The translations under genes and the position numbers were made by a program. Shown piece after piece: positions 55,445 to 64,000 of a DNA stretch of 64,000 bases. Numbering within the stretch: position 1 is the first letter of the stretch; each line of letters starts with the position of its first letter. Origin of the DNA: Flavobacterium sp. N502540 (GTDB lineage: Bacteria; Bacteroidota; Bacteroidia; Flavobacteriales; Flavobacteriaceae); contig NZ_CP110012.1 in the NCBI RefSeq assembly GCF_025947365.1, positions 5,332,001-5,396,000 on the forward strand, read 5' to 3'. The notes beneath the pieces were generated by a model, which ran no database searches, was not told where the DNA came from, and saw only the letters and a program-made list of their open reading frames with translations.

Positions 55445-58400
55445 TTAGAAAGTTACATTTAAATTAAGACCAATACTTCTGGTAGAAGGTAAACCATAGA
55501 TATCAATACCTTGCAGTCCTTCTCCTGTACTTAATGCAATGTTTGGATCAAAAGGAGCGTCTTTGTATATAAAGAATAAATTTCTGGCAATTAATGAAAT
55601 AGAAGCTGTTTGAAAAACAGGAAGTTTTTTAGGGTTAAAAGTATATCCTACAGAGATCTCTCTCACACTTACATTTGTCGCTTTATAAACATATTCACCT
55701 GTAATTCCATCTCTTCCTCCAACGGCTTTATAATATTCTTCAGCAGGTATATTAGTTACCACAGTACCATCAGGTTTAACCGCATTTACTGGTACTCCAC
55801 CAGCATTTCTGGCATCACCTGTTGCTTTAGAAACTCCAAAGAAATCATTTTGAGCTTCAGTCATGCTCATTACTTTACCTCCAAAACGTCCATCAATCAA
55901 AACATTTGCAAAGAAAGCACCAACCTTGAAAGTGTTAGAGAAACCTAACATGAAATCAGGATTTGAATTTCCAACTTCAACAAAATCTGGATTAACTTGT
56001 ACTTTACCTTTATCACTTAACAACATTCTACCTTGACTATCTCTAAGAATATTTTTTCCCATAATAACACCAAACGGTCTTCCTTCAATTAAAGAGTATT
56101 GGTAGTTATTAACTCCAGGAACAGTCAAATTCACAATTCCTTTAGATGACTCTGGAAGTTCTTTTACTGTATTTTTGTTTTGAGAAAAATTCACAGATGA
56201 ATCCCATGAGAATTTATCTCCTTTAACAACACCCGCATTTACTACGATTTCAAAACCTTTATTTTCGATACTTCCGGCATTGAAACCATAAAATCTAACT
56301 CCCTCAGGACTTCCGTCAGGAGCGGCTGATTGGAAATATTGATTTTTTGTTGTTGAATTATAGTAAGAAAGTTCAATACCAAATCTGTTGTTAAGGAATC
56401 TCCACTCTGTACCAAATTCATACTCTGATTTCAATTCCGGTTTTAAAGTAGTTCCTCTTTGTAATCCAATCTGAGGCTGAGTAGTATTATTACCTGGGAC
56501 ATATAAATCTACAGGAGTAGTAACAAAAGCAGCAACATCATTACCAACCTGAGCATAAGTTGCACGAACTTTTGCAAAACTAATTGACTCCGGCATTTTG
56601 AACATCTCGCTAAGGATACCTGTCAAACCTACAGACGGGTAAAAATAAGACCCTTTTTTAGTATTCACTAATGTAGAAGACCAGTCATTTCTTGCTGCAA
56701 GGTCTAAGAACAACATATCCTTGTAACCCAATGTAGTAGCTGCAAATACAGACTGTATTTCTCTTTTTGAGTCAATGGTCTGATAATTTCCTGTATTGTT
56801 TATAAAATTGTTAAGTGTAAACCAGTTCGTAATTCTTAATCCGGCACCAATTCCAGAATCTAAAATTGTTCTGTCATTCGTCATCGTATTCGTAATACTT
56901 GTACCAATATTAGCATTAAATGAAAAATCATCACTGAATTTTGTATTGATCGTAGCAATTAAATCTCCATAACGCTGCGTACTCACAGCATCATTACTAA
57001 TATATCTACCATTAGCATGAGAAAGTGTTCCTTGAGTAGTAGCAAAAATTCTCTTTTCAAATCCACTGTCAACTCTGTTATAACTATATCTTGAAGCAAT
57101 TGTTAACCATTCATTTGCTTTGTATGAAGCAGAAATTGCTCCGTTGAAGAAAGTGTTTGTGTCTTCAGATTTATTTCTGTTAATAGCCCAATATGGGTTT
57201 TGCATAATATCTCTGTTCGTCATCCAATTTTGAGCCATTAAATTTCTAGTCGGATTAAAAACTTCATAATTATTTTTATAAAAATTGAAATCATTTCCTC
57301 TTGGCATTAAATAAACTCCTGTAAGTGGATTAAAATAAAGACCATTCACCGGTTTATTTGCAATTGATTGTGTAGTATAGTTACCTGTTACACCTACTGT
57401 AAGTTTGTTATCAAAAAACTTTGCAGATTGACGAATTCCAAAGTTGTTTCTCTTAATTCCGTTACCTGGAATAATCCCAGATCCTGATGTATTAGCATAA
57501 GTCAATGCTGTAGAAGAATTTTCTGTAGCTGCAGAATACCCTACAGATGTAATTTGAGTAACTCCGGTTTGAAAGAAATCTTTAACATGATCTTTTACGT
57601 TTTGTTTCGCACCCCAAGTCTCATCTTCTCCTGCTCTTGCAGCATAATCTTTTTGAAACTTTGGCAAATAAGCTGCCGATTCAAAAGTAGTTACAGACGA
57701 ACCTGAAAAACTTGACTGTCCTACTTTTCCTTTTTTAGATGAAAGTAAAATTACTCCATTTGCTCCTTGCGATCCATATAATACAGAAGCTGCTGCTCCT
57801 TTAAGAACCGTCATTCCATCATAATCGTCCGGGTTAATTAAAGACACAACATCTCCACCATCACGGTTACCACCATTTAAACTACCAAAAGTATCATTTG
57901 GCTGACCTGAACCAGAGTTTAACATCGGAATACCATCAATAACGTATAAAGGCTGATTGTTTGTTGCTGAAGAGCTTCCACGAATATCTACTTTTGTAGA
58001 ACCACCTGTACCGGCAGAACTTTTTGTTACAGCAACACCCGCAATTTTACCTGCAATTGTATTGATAACGTTCGCATCTCTTACACGTGTTAGCTCTTCT
58101 CCTTTAAGTTCCTGAGCTGCATAAGTTAAAGATTTTCTTGTTTTCTTGATACCTAATGAAGTTACAACAACTTCCGTAAGTGCATTTGATGCTGCCTGTA
58201 GCATTTTAACATTAATTGTAGCAGCATCACCTACAACTATTGATTGTGTTTCAAGTCCAACATAAGTAAAAACTAAAGTCTGTCCTTTTTGAACTTCAAT
58301 CGAGTACACCCCGTCAAAATCGGAAGTAGTTCCCTTTTGACCTCCTTGTACTGCAACGGAAGCCCCTGGCAATGGCATTCCATCAGAATCTGTAATCACA

Positions 58401-58477
58401 CCTTTAATGTTTTTTACCTGAGCAAGCGAAACCTGCGCCGTAAAAACAATCATAAAGATTAAGAAAATTTTTTTCAT
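55445..58477 (-). CDS. cusC: SusC/RagA-family TonB-linked outer-membrane transporter
   Basis: 1010 residues. Signal peptide (1-19), carboxypeptidase-regulatory-like domain (about 22-110: '[21 protein letters not shown]'), plug with the SusC signature '[15 protein letters not shown]' and '[15 protein letters not shown]', '[24 protein letters not shown]' seen in part, and a long beta-barrel ending 'NLNVTF' with a terminal aromatic residue. It imports oligosaccharides with its SusD partner, powered by TonB. The ATG at 58477 begins the divergent regulatory region. Only one SusC/D pair is present here, whereas the F. johnsoniae chitin locus is recalled to have two. Confidence 0.94.
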   Translation of the reverse strand: MKKIFLIFMIVFTAQVSLAQVKNIKGVITDSDGMPLPGASVAVQGGQKGTTSDFDGVYSIEVQKGQTLVFTYVGLETQSIVVGDAATINVKMLQAASNALTEVVVTSLGIKKTRKSLTYAAQELKGEELTRVRDANVINTIAGKIAGVAVTKSSAGTGGSTKVDIRGSSSATNNQPLYVIDGIPMLNSGSGQPNDTFGSLNGGNRDGGDVVSLINPDDYDGMTVLKGAAASVLYGSQGANGVILLSSKKGKVGQSSFSGSSVTTFESAAYLPKFQKDYAARAGEDETWGAKQNVKDHVKDFFQTGVTQITSVGYSAATENSSTALTYANTSGSGIIPGNGIKRNNFGIRQSAKFFDNKLTVGVTGNYTTQSIANKPVNGLYFNPLTGVYLMPRGNDFNFYKNNYEVFNPTRNLMAQNWMTNRDIMQNPYWAINRNKSEDTNTFFNGAISASYKANEWLTIASRYSYNRVDSGFEKRIFATTQGTLSHANGRYISNDAVSTQRYGDLIATINTKFSDDFSFNANIGTSITNTMTNDRTILDSGIGAGLRITNWFTLNNFINNTGNYQTIDSKREIQSVFAATTLGYKDMLFLDLAARNDWSSTLVNTKKGSYFYPSVGLTGILSEMFKMPESISFAKVRATYAQVGNDVAAFVTTPVDLYVPGNNTTQPQIGLQRGTTLKPELKSEYEFGTEWRFLNNRFGIELSYYNSTTKNQYFQSAAPDGSPEGVRFYGFNAGSIENKGFEIVVNAGVVKGDKFSWDSSVNFSQNKNTVKELPESSKGIVNLTVPGVNNYQYSLIEGRPFGVIMGKNILRDSQGRMLLSDKGKVQVNPDFVEVGNSNPDFMLGFSNTFKVGAFFANVLIDGRFGGKVMSMTEAQNDFFGVSKATGDARNAGGVPVNAVKPDGTVVTNIPAEEYYKAVGGRDGITGEYVYKATNVSVREISVGYTFNPKKLPVFQTASISLIARNLFFIYKDAPFDPNIALSTGEGLQGIDIYGLPSTRSIGLNLNVTF

Positions 58478-58543
58478 GTTAATTTATTTTGTTAGTTATA
58501 GGGTAAAATTATTCTTAAGGGATTGTTAAAAAAAATAATTTAT

Positions 58544-58575
58544 ACAAACAACATTAAATTTTAAACCAACGACAT
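58544..58575 (-). promoter_or_regulatory. Shared element of the chitin locus, copy at cusC
   Basis: Read on the minus strand it begins ATGTCGTTGGTTTAAA and ends TTTGT. The plus-strand element at 60703-60733 before the transporter gene has the same first 16 bases and, with one gap and three mismatches, the same remainder. Both lie about 70-90 nt before their start codons, in the same orientation to the gene. Confidence 0.6.
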
Positions 58576-58587
58576 AAAACAATCAAT

Positions 58588-58611
58588 AATATGCTATTCG
58601 AAAACGTTTTC
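58588..58611. promoter_or_regulatory. Palindrome-containing box 1
   Basis: AATATGCT, ATT, then CGAAAACGTTTTC; GAAAACGTTTTC (58600-58611) is a perfect 12-bp palindrome. Box 2, 156 bp away, differs at three positions. Confidence 0.55.
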
Positions 58612-58743
58612 TAGCCATTTTCTGGTAAATTTTTACAACAAAATAAAAATTTACTACAAAAAAAATCACTTTTATTAAACAATCATTTAATATTCATTAA
58701 CATCTTAATGGCATTTATGATCAAATCTCAGTCAATACTTTAC

Positions 58744-58767
58744 AATATGCTTTACGAAAACGTTATC
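58744..58767. promoter_or_regulatory. Palindrome-containing box 2
   Basis: AATATGCT, TTA, then CGAAAACGTTATC: the same 24-nt layout as box 1, 156 bp away (close to 15 helical turns), in the same orientation. Confidence 0.55.
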
Positions 58768-58898
58768 CCATCAGAAAACCCCAACACATTTCTTTTTTAT
58801 TAAAATATTCTTCAAAAGAATTGCGTTTTAGAAAGTAATTGTTTAAAGTTGCATCATATTTAGGCTAAAGAAAATCCTTAATAAATTATTAACAGAAG

Positions 58899-59951
58899 TT
58901 GAACGAACTACGGAAATTAAAATTTGACATTAAACTCAAAAATCACATTTGGTTTTGGAGCTGCTATTTCACTCTTAACTTTTTAAGATGGGGAGCCTAC
59001 TTTAATGACTACTCCTATTCGTTCAAATCAAACTTGATAGAATTCTCCTTACACATTCCATTAGTCTATTTTAATTTATTTGTATTGGTTCCTCGTTTGG
59101 TGCTAAAACAAAAGTACATTCAATACACCTTTATGATGGTTGCAAGCCTATTGGGTGTCTACTTAATAAAAACTGGTCTTACCTATTATATTATATCCGA
59201 AAATATTTGGCCGGAAGCGAACCGTGAATATCACACCTTCGACATTAACCACGTACTGGCAGTCTGCATCGGAGAATTGTACGTTGTTGCCATGGCATCT
59301 TCTGTTTACCTTACACTAACCTGGTTACGAGAACGCGAAAGAAACCGATCATTAAGAGAAAATCAGTTTAAGATCAAACTAAAATATCTGGAGAATCAAA
59401 TTCAGCCTCATTTCTTTTTTAATACGCTGAATAACTTGTATGCTTTATCACTAGAATCTTCCGATAAAGTTCCGGACGTAATCTTAAAACTGTCTAATTT
59501 GATGGAGTATGTTTTATATGATGTCAAAGGAACTAAATCAGTTCCCTTAATTAAAGAAATTGATTACATCCAAAATTATATCGAAATCGAGAAGTTACGT
59601 TTTGAAAATGTAGAAGTTACGATCAACCTGGAATCGAATATCGAGGATATAGTAGTACCTCCGCTGATCTTTATTTCATTGGTAGAAAATGCCTTTAAAC
59701 ATGGCGGAGTCAATAACAACAATTTAAAAATCAAAATCAATTGTAAAGTTATCGACAATAAAATGTTAGACTTTGAAATCTTAAATAATTTTGTAATTTC
59801 ACAAAATCTTAACTCGAAAGGCGGTATTGGCCTGGCGAATACCAAAAAAAGATTAAAACTGATTTACAAGAACGATTTTAGTCTGAAGAACACAATCAAA
59901 TTAAATTACTATATAATCCGTTTGCAAATACCTCTTAATAATGAAAATTAA
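58899..59951 (+). CDS. LytS-type sensor histidine kinase
   Basis: 350 residues. Four transmembrane segments in the first 145 residues (from 'HIWFWSCYFTLNFLRWGAYF' to 'LYVVAMASSVYLTLTWL'), then a coiled region and a His_kinase domain with the phospho-acceptor His171 in 'ENQIQPHFFFNTLNNLYAL'. The ATP-binding part shows 'FISLVENAFKHGG' and 'GGIGLANTKKRL'. The start is TTG at 58899: an in-frame TAA stands just upstream (58890) and no ATG occurs before the second membrane segment. It overlaps the response-regulator gene by 11 bp. Its place beside susC suggests that it senses a chitin breakdown product or membrane state. Confidence 0.92.
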   Translation: MNELRKLKFDIKLKNHIWFWSCYFTLNFLRWGAYFNDYSYSFKSNLIEFSLHIPLVYFNLFVLVPRLVLKQKYIQYTFMMVASLLGVYLIKTGLTYYIISENIWPEANREYHTFDINHVLAVCIGELYVVAMASSVYLTLTWLRERERNRSLRENQFKIKLKYLENQIQPHFFFNTLNNLYALSLESSDKVPDVILKLSNLMEYVLYDVKGTKSVPLIKEIDYIQNYIEIEKLRFENVEVTINLESNIEDIVVPPLIFISLVENAFKHGGVNNNNLKIKINCKVIDNKMLDFEILNNFVISQNLNSKGGIGLANTKKRLKLIYKNDFSLKNTIKLNYYIIRLQIPLNNEN

Positions 59952-60642
59952 ATGCGTGTTGGTTGATGATGAGCCTTTAGCAATCAAAGTCCTGCAAAAT
60001 TATTTTACCAATTTTACAGATTTTGAAGTAATCGGCACATTTAATAATTCTTTGGAAGCGCTTGATTTTATAAACAGTACCACTGTCGATGCTGTATTCT
60101 TAGACATTAACATGCCTATGATGACAGGGTTCGAACTTATTAGCTTAATCGAAAACAAAACCAAAGTTATCATCACAACCGCTTTTAGAGAATTTGCCGC
60201 CGAAAGTTACGATCTGGATGTTCTGGATTATTTAGTAAAACCGATTCCTCTTCCAAGATTTATAAAATGCATTAATAAAATCACCACCGAATACAACCTA
60301 AAAAACAATATTAAAGTCGAAACCGTAAAAGGAGACTCTCATATTTTTATTAAAGTCGATAAAAAAATGATGAAAATTAATATTGAAGAAATTCTGTTTG
60401 TTGAAGGCATGAAAGAATACATAAAAGTGGTGACTTCCGACAAAACCTACATTACACACAAATCTCTGACTTCATTATCTGAAGAATTACCGGCTGACCG
60501 ATTCCTGCGCATTCACAAATCATACGTAATTGCGCTCAACAAAGTGAAATCTATAGAGGGCAATCGTATTCAGATACAATCCTACACCATTCCAATTGGA
60601 AGAAATTACAGCAAAGAAGTAAAAAACAAAATTCTGGAATAA
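59941..60642 (+). CDS. LytTR-family response regulator
   Basis: 233 residues. Receiver domain (1-118) with the acidic pair in 'VLVDDEP', phospho-acceptor Asp55 in 'AVFLDINMP', Thr in 'VIITTAF' and Lys in 'DYLVKPIPL'. LytTR DNA-binding domain (about 135-233: 'IFIKVDKKMMKINIEEILFVEGMKEYIKV' and 'FLRIHKSYVIALNKV' in pieces). It overlaps the kinase gene by 11 bp, so the two form a two-component pair. Likely regulator of susC/D and the transporter, which share an upstream DNA element. Confidence 0.94.
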   Translation: MKIKCVLVDDEPLAIKVLQNYFTNFTDFEVIGTFNNSLEALDFINSTTVDAVFLDINMPMMTGFELISLIENKTKVIITTAFREFAAESYDLDVLDYLVKPIPLPRFIKCINKITTEYNLKNNIKVETVKGDSHIFIKVDKKMMKINIEEILFVEGMKEYIKVVTSDKTYITHKSLTSLSEELPADRFLRIHKSYVIALNKVKSIEGNRIQIQSYTIPIGRNYSKEVKNKILE

Positions 60643-60702
60643 ATTCAGCTTCCTAAATCGTTTTTCTAACTCAGTAAAAACTAACACATTGTTGAAAAAA
60701 TA

Positions 60703-60733
60703 ATGTCGTTGGTTTAAATTTAACATTATTTGT
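60703..60733 (+). promoter_or_regulatory. Shared element of the chitin locus, copy at the transporter gene
   Basis: Begins ATGTCGTTGGTTTAAA and ends TTATTTGT, 85 nt before the transporter ATG. Same orientation to its gene as the copy upstream of cusC (58544-58575). Confidence 0.6.
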
Positions 60734-60818
60734 AGCTTTTTATTTTTTTTTGATACACTTAACAAATATATTTACGGTCTTCAAAAAACAATAAAATAAA
60801 AAATTAACCTCTTAAATT

Positions 60819-62288
60819 ATGAGTTCAGAAAATGTTCAAACCAAATGGGGACAGTTTATCTCGTTGATAATTGTTTTCTTCTTTTGGGGTTTTGTTGGTT
60901 CTGCCAATGACATCCTGATTCCTGTTTTCAAGAAAGTATTCACCTTATCGCAAGTACAATCACAATTAGTAGCCTGGGCCTTTTATGCAGCATACTTCGT
61001 CGGTTCATTGATTTTCTTTTTGGTGTCCTTAAAATTAGATGTTTTACAAAAATTTGGATACAAAAAAACACTTTCTGCCGGTTTACTCCTATCTGCCGTT
61101 GGATCATTTTTATTCATTCCCGCTGCATCAATGGAAAGCTTCCCTTTCTTCTTAACCGCTTTATTTACAGTAGGATTAGGATTCTCTATCCAGCAAATTG
61201 TTGCCAATCCTCTTGCCATTAAAATGGGAAGCCCTGCAACAGGTGCACACCGTTTGACTTTAGCAGGTGGAATCAACTCTTTCGGAACTACAATTGGTGC
61301 TATCTTACTGGGAATAGCTTTATTCGGAATGGGAGATAACAAAAAAACAGCTCTTTCTTTAGAGGACATTAAACTGCCTTTTATTATTCTGGGACTTGCT
61401 TTTATCATAGTAGCCGTTTTCATGAACTTCTCCAAAATTGAAGATCCTGCAAAAGAGGACGAAGAAGAAATTAAAGTAGCTCACGAAAAATTCAACATAC
61501 TAGACTACCCACAGCTTTATTTAGGAATGTTAGGAATCTTTATCTACGTAGGTACGGAGGTAACTATTATCAGTAACCTTCCTGCTTTACTGCATACACA
61601 TGAATTTGGAAACATCCTGGAAGATGCTATTGCCCCATTTATTGCCCTTTACTGGGGAAGCTTAATGATTGGCCGCTGGAATGGCGGGGTTAACGTTTTC
61701 AATACTTCAAACTTAGTAAATACAGCTCTTAAGTTCATTGTTCCTGCATTGGCATTTGGAGTAATCATTGGCGCTAACCTTTTTGCCGCGCACGATGTTT
61801 CTTCTTTTTACATTTACCCAATCTGGATCTTGTTATTTATAGCAGTAAGTTTTGTTGGAGGTAAAAATGCAGGTAAAACCTTAATGCTTTTCGGAATTTC
61901 CGGTGTATTGATGATGTTTGCCGGATTGGTTTACCCGGATCCGCAAATTGCTAAATTCTTCTTTATTTCCGGAGGTTTATTCTTATCTATCATGTGGCCG
62001 TCTATCTTTGACTTAGCGATTGCAGGCTTAGGTAAAAACACTGGAAAAGCATCTTCATTCTTAATCATGATGATTCTTGGAGGAGGAATTATCCCTTTAA
62101 TTCAGGGAAGTATCTGTGATATCGACCTTACAAGTCCAAACGGAATTTTTGGAATCACATGGACACACTTCTCCTATATCGTTCCTCTTCTTGGCTTTGC
62201 ATACTTAGGATTTTATGGTTTCTATTGTCCTAAAATTTTAAAAAGACAAGGGATCAACCACGTTGAAGGCGGAGGCGGAGGTCACTAA
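60819..62288 (+). CDS. Sugar MFS transporter, FucP/NagP-like
   Basis: 489 residues, about twelve membrane helices. The N-terminus 'FISLIIVFFFWGFVGSANDILIPVFKK' and 'AWAFYAAYFVGSLIFF' are typical of the FucP (fucose:H+ symporter) family, which includes the GlcNAc transporter NagP. 'QIVANPLAIKMGSP' and 'RLTLAGGINSFGTTIGA' are further family blocks. A His/Gly-rich tail ends the protein. In this locus the likely substrate is N-acetylglucosamine, crossing the inner membrane by proton symport. It carries the same upstream element as susC. Confidence 0.9.
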   Translation: MSSENVQTKWGQFISLIIVFFFWGFVGSANDILIPVFKKVFTLSQVQSQLVAWAFYAAYFVGSLIFFLVSLKLDVLQKFGYKKTLSAGLLLSAVGSFLFIPAASMESFPFFLTALFTVGLGFSIQQIVANPLAIKMGSPATGAHRLTLAGGINSFGTTIGAILLGIALFGMGDNKKTALSLEDIKLPFIILGLAFIIVAVFMNFSKIEDPAKEDEEEIKVAHEKFNILDYPQLYLGMLGIFIYVGTEVTIISNLPALLHTHEFGNILEDAIAPFIALYWGSLMIGRWNGGVNVFNTSNLVNTALKFIVPALAFGVIIGANLFAAHDVSSFYIYPIWILLFIAVSFVGGKNAGKTLMLFGISGVLMMFAGLVYPDPQIAKFFFISGGLFLSIMWPSIFDLAIAGLGKNTGKASSFLIMMILGGGIIPLIQGSICDIDLTSPNGIFGITWTHFSYIVPLLGFAYLGFYGFYCPKILKRQGINHVEGGGGGH

Positions 62289-62308
62289 ACGAGTAAAATT
62301 TTAAATTC

Positions 62309-62379
62309 CAAATCTCAAATTCCAAATCCCAAACGCTCCTAAAAGTTTGGAATTTGGAATTTGAGATTTGTTTTTTTTT
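62309..62379 (+). terminator. Long hairpin terminator after the transporter gene
   Basis: A 26-nt arm starting CAAATCTCAAATTCC (62309-62334) pairs with 62345-62370 with one mismatch and is followed by nine T (62371-62379). The stem is built from AAATTCCAAAT-type words. Confidence 0.85.
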
Positions 62380-62407
62380 AGCACTACTTTCCTATAATCA
62401 CAACAAA

Positions 62408-62434
62408 CCCGACAGGTTTCAAAAATCTGTCGGG
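62408..62434. terminator. Second hairpin in the convergent gap
   Basis: CCCGACAG (62408-62415) and CTGTCGGG (62427-62434) form an 8-bp GC-rich stem between the transporter and fsa terminators. Confidence 0.5.
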
Positions 62435-62442
62435 TATATAAA

Positions 62443-62484
62443 AATAAAAAAAACGCCATCTTTCTATTGAAAAATGGCGTTTTT
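62443..62484 (-). terminator. Terminator of fsa/tal
   Basis: AAAAACGCCAT (62449-62459) and ATGGCGTTTTT (62474-62484) form an 11-bp stem 21 bp after the stop; on the minus strand T-rich sequence follows. Confidence 0.85.
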
Positions 62485-62504
62485 AAGTTCTTATTAATTA
62501 AGGA

Positions 62505-63161
62505 CTACTTGTTTCCTTTTTCGAAATCAGCTACAAACTGAGCCAATCCAATATCTGTTAATGGATGTTTCAACAATCCATAAATTGCAGAAAGAGGCCC
62601 TGTCATAACATCAGCACCGATTTTAGCACAATTTACAATGTGCATCGTGTGACGCACAGAAGCTGCTAAAATTTGAGTTTCGTAACCGTAGTTGTCATAT
62701 ACCAATCTAATCTCTTCGATTAAATTCAATCCGTCAGTTGAAACATCATCTAAACGACCCACAAACGGAGATACATAAGTTGCTCCCGCTTTTGCAGCCA
62801 AAATAGCTTGTCCTACTGAAAACACAAGAGTTACATTCGTTTTAATTCCTTTATCAGAAAAATATTTTGCCGCCATAACACCTTCTTTCGTCATAGGCAA
62901 TTTTACCACGATTTGGTCATGTAATTCAGCCAGCTCCTCACCTTCCTTAACCATACCGTCAAAATCCAGCGCATTCACTTCAGCACTTACATCTCCTTCA
63001 ACCAAATTACAGATGTCAACATAGTGCTTCAAAATGTTGTTTTTTCCGGTAATTCCTTCTTTAGCCATCAATGATGGGTTAGTGGTTACACCATCCAAAA
63101 CCCCTAAAGCCTGCGCTTCTTTAATCTGAGCTAAATTAGCCGTGTCAATAAAAAATTTCAT
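62505..63161 (-). CDS. fsa: Fructose-6-phosphate aldolase / short transaldolase-like protein
   Basis: 218 residues, the short single-domain type. '[35 protein letters not shown]' (seen in pieces) opens the barrel; the Schiff-base lysine lies in '[12 protein letters not shown]' (about 84-95); '[32 protein letters not shown]' and '[13 protein letters not shown]' follow. Such proteins are annotated both as fructose-6-phosphate aldolase and as transaldolase; sequence alone does not settle which. Cytoplasmic sugar-phosphate metabolism, a fitting but perhaps chance neighbour of a locus that yields fructose-6-phosphate. Start ATG at 63161; a -7 box lies at 63201-63208. Confidence 0.92.
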   Translation of the reverse strand: MKFFIDTANLAQIKEAQALGVLDGVTTNPSLMAKEGITGKNNILKHYVDICNLVEGDVSAEVNALDFDGMVKEGEELAELHDQIVVKLPMTKEGVMAAKYFSDKGIKTNVTLVFSVGQAILAAKAGATYVSPFVGRLDDVSTDGLNLIEEIRLVYDNYGYETQILAASVRHTMHIVNCAKIGADVMTGPLSAIYGLLKHPLTDIGLAQFVADFEKGNK

Positions 63162-63200
63162 AATCTATTTATATTTAATTGTGTGTTTAAAATTTCCCTG

Positions 63201-63208
63201 CAAAATTA
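63201..63208 (-). promoter_or_regulatory. Candidate -7 box of fsa/tal
   Basis: CAAAATTA on the plus strand reads TAATTTTG on the minus strand (TAnnTTTG), 39 nt before the ATG at 63161. Confidence 0.35.
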
Positions 63209-63212
63209 CAAC

Positions 63213-64000
63213 TTAGAATCTAAACTTAGCACCAATAGCCAAATCAATTCTCCATAAATTTTCTATCTCATCTTTATCCAATTTTTCCGTATAAGTTCTG
63301 CCATCTGCATACGTATACTTTAACTTCTTCAAAGCACCTCCAACAAAACTAACTTGTGGTCCTATCAAAAAATGAGGTGTTATTCTAAAATGATATCCCA
63401 TTCCGCCAATCATACCCAGATTCGAACCTGTTATTTTTACCGAATTACCGCTAACCATACCTGCCTTATTTTGATATGCCATATACCCTAAAGATAGTTC
63501 TAAATTAGCCTCACCAATTCTTGCATGTTGATTTTCAGTCAGTATAAAAGACGGTCCAATAAACGAAATTGTTATATCATCACTAAAATCTCCTCTTGTC
63601 GTAACTCCATCATTCGAAGTAATCTTCTGATCATAAATCACTCCAGACGACTTATAAACATTGTATTTCAAACCAAATCCTCTTATTCCATCTTTAAGAT
63701 AATAAGCGCTTACATCATAACTTAATCCCGATTTTAATTTTTTCAAATATTCCTTTTGTTCTGAATTCAGTCCGTCCGGAGATGAAGCTACTCTAAAACT
63801 CTGCCCAACATTAGCGGTAATTAAAAATTTTGAAGTTTTAGAATTATTATAATTACCTGAATTATAAACTACGGCATCCTTTTTAATAGCTTTAGAACCT
63901 GAAACTAGCTGAATGGTATCTTTAACAATCTTAGATCTATTATAATCCGAAGTATTTTCAACTCTCAACAAATCAGCAGTAATTCGATGACAACTACTTC
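63213..64000 (-). CDS. Outer-membrane beta-barrel-like protein, 5' end cut by window edge
   Basis: The frame stays open to the right edge, reading Ser-Ser-Cys-His-Arg-Ile-Thr-Ala-Asp-Leu-Leu-Arg before 'VENTSDYNRSKIV', so the true start is outside the window. The visible 262 residues contain amphipathic strands ('GYMAYQNKAG', 'GGMGYHFRITPHFLIGPQVSFVGG', 'RIDLAIGAKFRF'; seen in pieces) and end in Phe, typical of an outer-membrane barrel. No family is recognised. Confidence 0.6.
   Translation of the reverse strand, partial: SSCHRITADLLRVENTSDYNRSKIVKDTIQLVSGSKAIKKDAVVYNSGNYNNSKTSKFLITANVGQSFRVASSPDGLNSEQKEYLKKLKSGLSYDVSAYYLKDGIRGFGLKYNVYKSSGVIYDQKITSNDGVTTRGDFSDDITISFIGPSFILTENQHARIGEANLELSLGYMAYQNKAGMVSGNSVKITGSNLGMIGGMGYHFRITPHFLIGPQVSFVGGALKKLKYTYADGRTYTEKLDKDEIENLWRIDLAIGAKFRF

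Larger units (their letters stand above)
58478..58898. promoter_or_regulatory. Divergent control region cusC / LytS kinase
   Basis: 421 bp. It contains, from the cusC side, the shared element 58544-58575 and the two palindromic boxes 58588-58611 and 58744-58767. No small gene is supported. It must carry the promoters of the susC operon and of the two-component genes. Confidence 0.6.

Noticed and set aside
58544..60733. Shared cusC/transporter element read as a classic LytTR direct repeat
   Set aside because: I looked for two 9-bp repeats with a 12-13-bp gap and did not find that spacing; the element is kept as a shared motif without naming its binding protein.

Overview
The window reads as chromosomal DNA of a flavobacterium, most likely genus Flavobacterium. 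The DNA is AT-rich. Several genes carry a Bacteroidetes-type -7 box (TAnnTTTG). There are type IX secretion (T9SS) sorting domains, a SprB-like adhesin with a PorP/SprF partner, a SusC/SusD pair, and a chitin locus laid out like the one known from F. johnsoniae. I see no tRNA, rRNA, CRISPR array, insertion sequence or prophage.

Layout. 1-5.4 kb: a NIPSNAP-like secreted protein, dnaX (split by an A10 tract that contains a textbook -1 slippery heptamer), a quinone-reductase/saccharopine-dehydrogenase-like pair with a Crp-type regulator, and a TMEM175-type channel. 5.4-8.9 kb: polyphosphate operon sixA-ppk1-ppx. 9.4-20.6 kb: a 2722-residue adhesin (choice-of-anchor L domain, 17 SprB repeats, five 90-residue repeats, type B T9SS signal) followed by PorP/SprF-like and OmpA/PD40 proteins. 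20.7-26.7 kb: a SUKH protein and a CAP lipoprotein, then pdxH, rnz, a STAS-like protein, pyrB, an unknown gene and pyrR, all on the minus strand. 27-30.8 kb: two Crp-type regulators with a DUF418-like membrane protein, a methyltransferase and a DinB protein. 30.8-36.6 kb: a secreted metallophosphoesterase, a 57-residue lipoprotein, an ABC-F ATPase and a TlpA-like thioredoxin.

36.8-62.3 kb is the chitin utilisation locus. Two tandem paralogous multimodular chitinases (each with two GH18 domains) flank a small XRE regulator. They are followed upstream by a GH20 hexosaminidase, a NagB-PIG-L fusion, SusD and SusC. Divergent from these are a LytS-type kinase, a LytTR response regulator and a FucP-type sugar transporter. 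The inferred pathway is: secreted chitinases cut chitin, SusC/D import the oligomers, the hexosaminidase releases GlcNAc, the MFS protein carries it across the inner membrane, and NagB/PIG-L feed it to fructose-6-phosphate. The right end holds a transaldolase-like gene (fsa/tal) and a truncated outer-membrane protein gene.

I found no wholly new system. The best leads are the dnaX frameshift site, the duplicated chitinase with differing module number and patchy identity, and two sets of shared DNA elements controlling the chitin locus: a 31-32-nt element upstream of both susC and the transporter, and twin 24-nt palindrome-containing boxes in the divergent promoter region.
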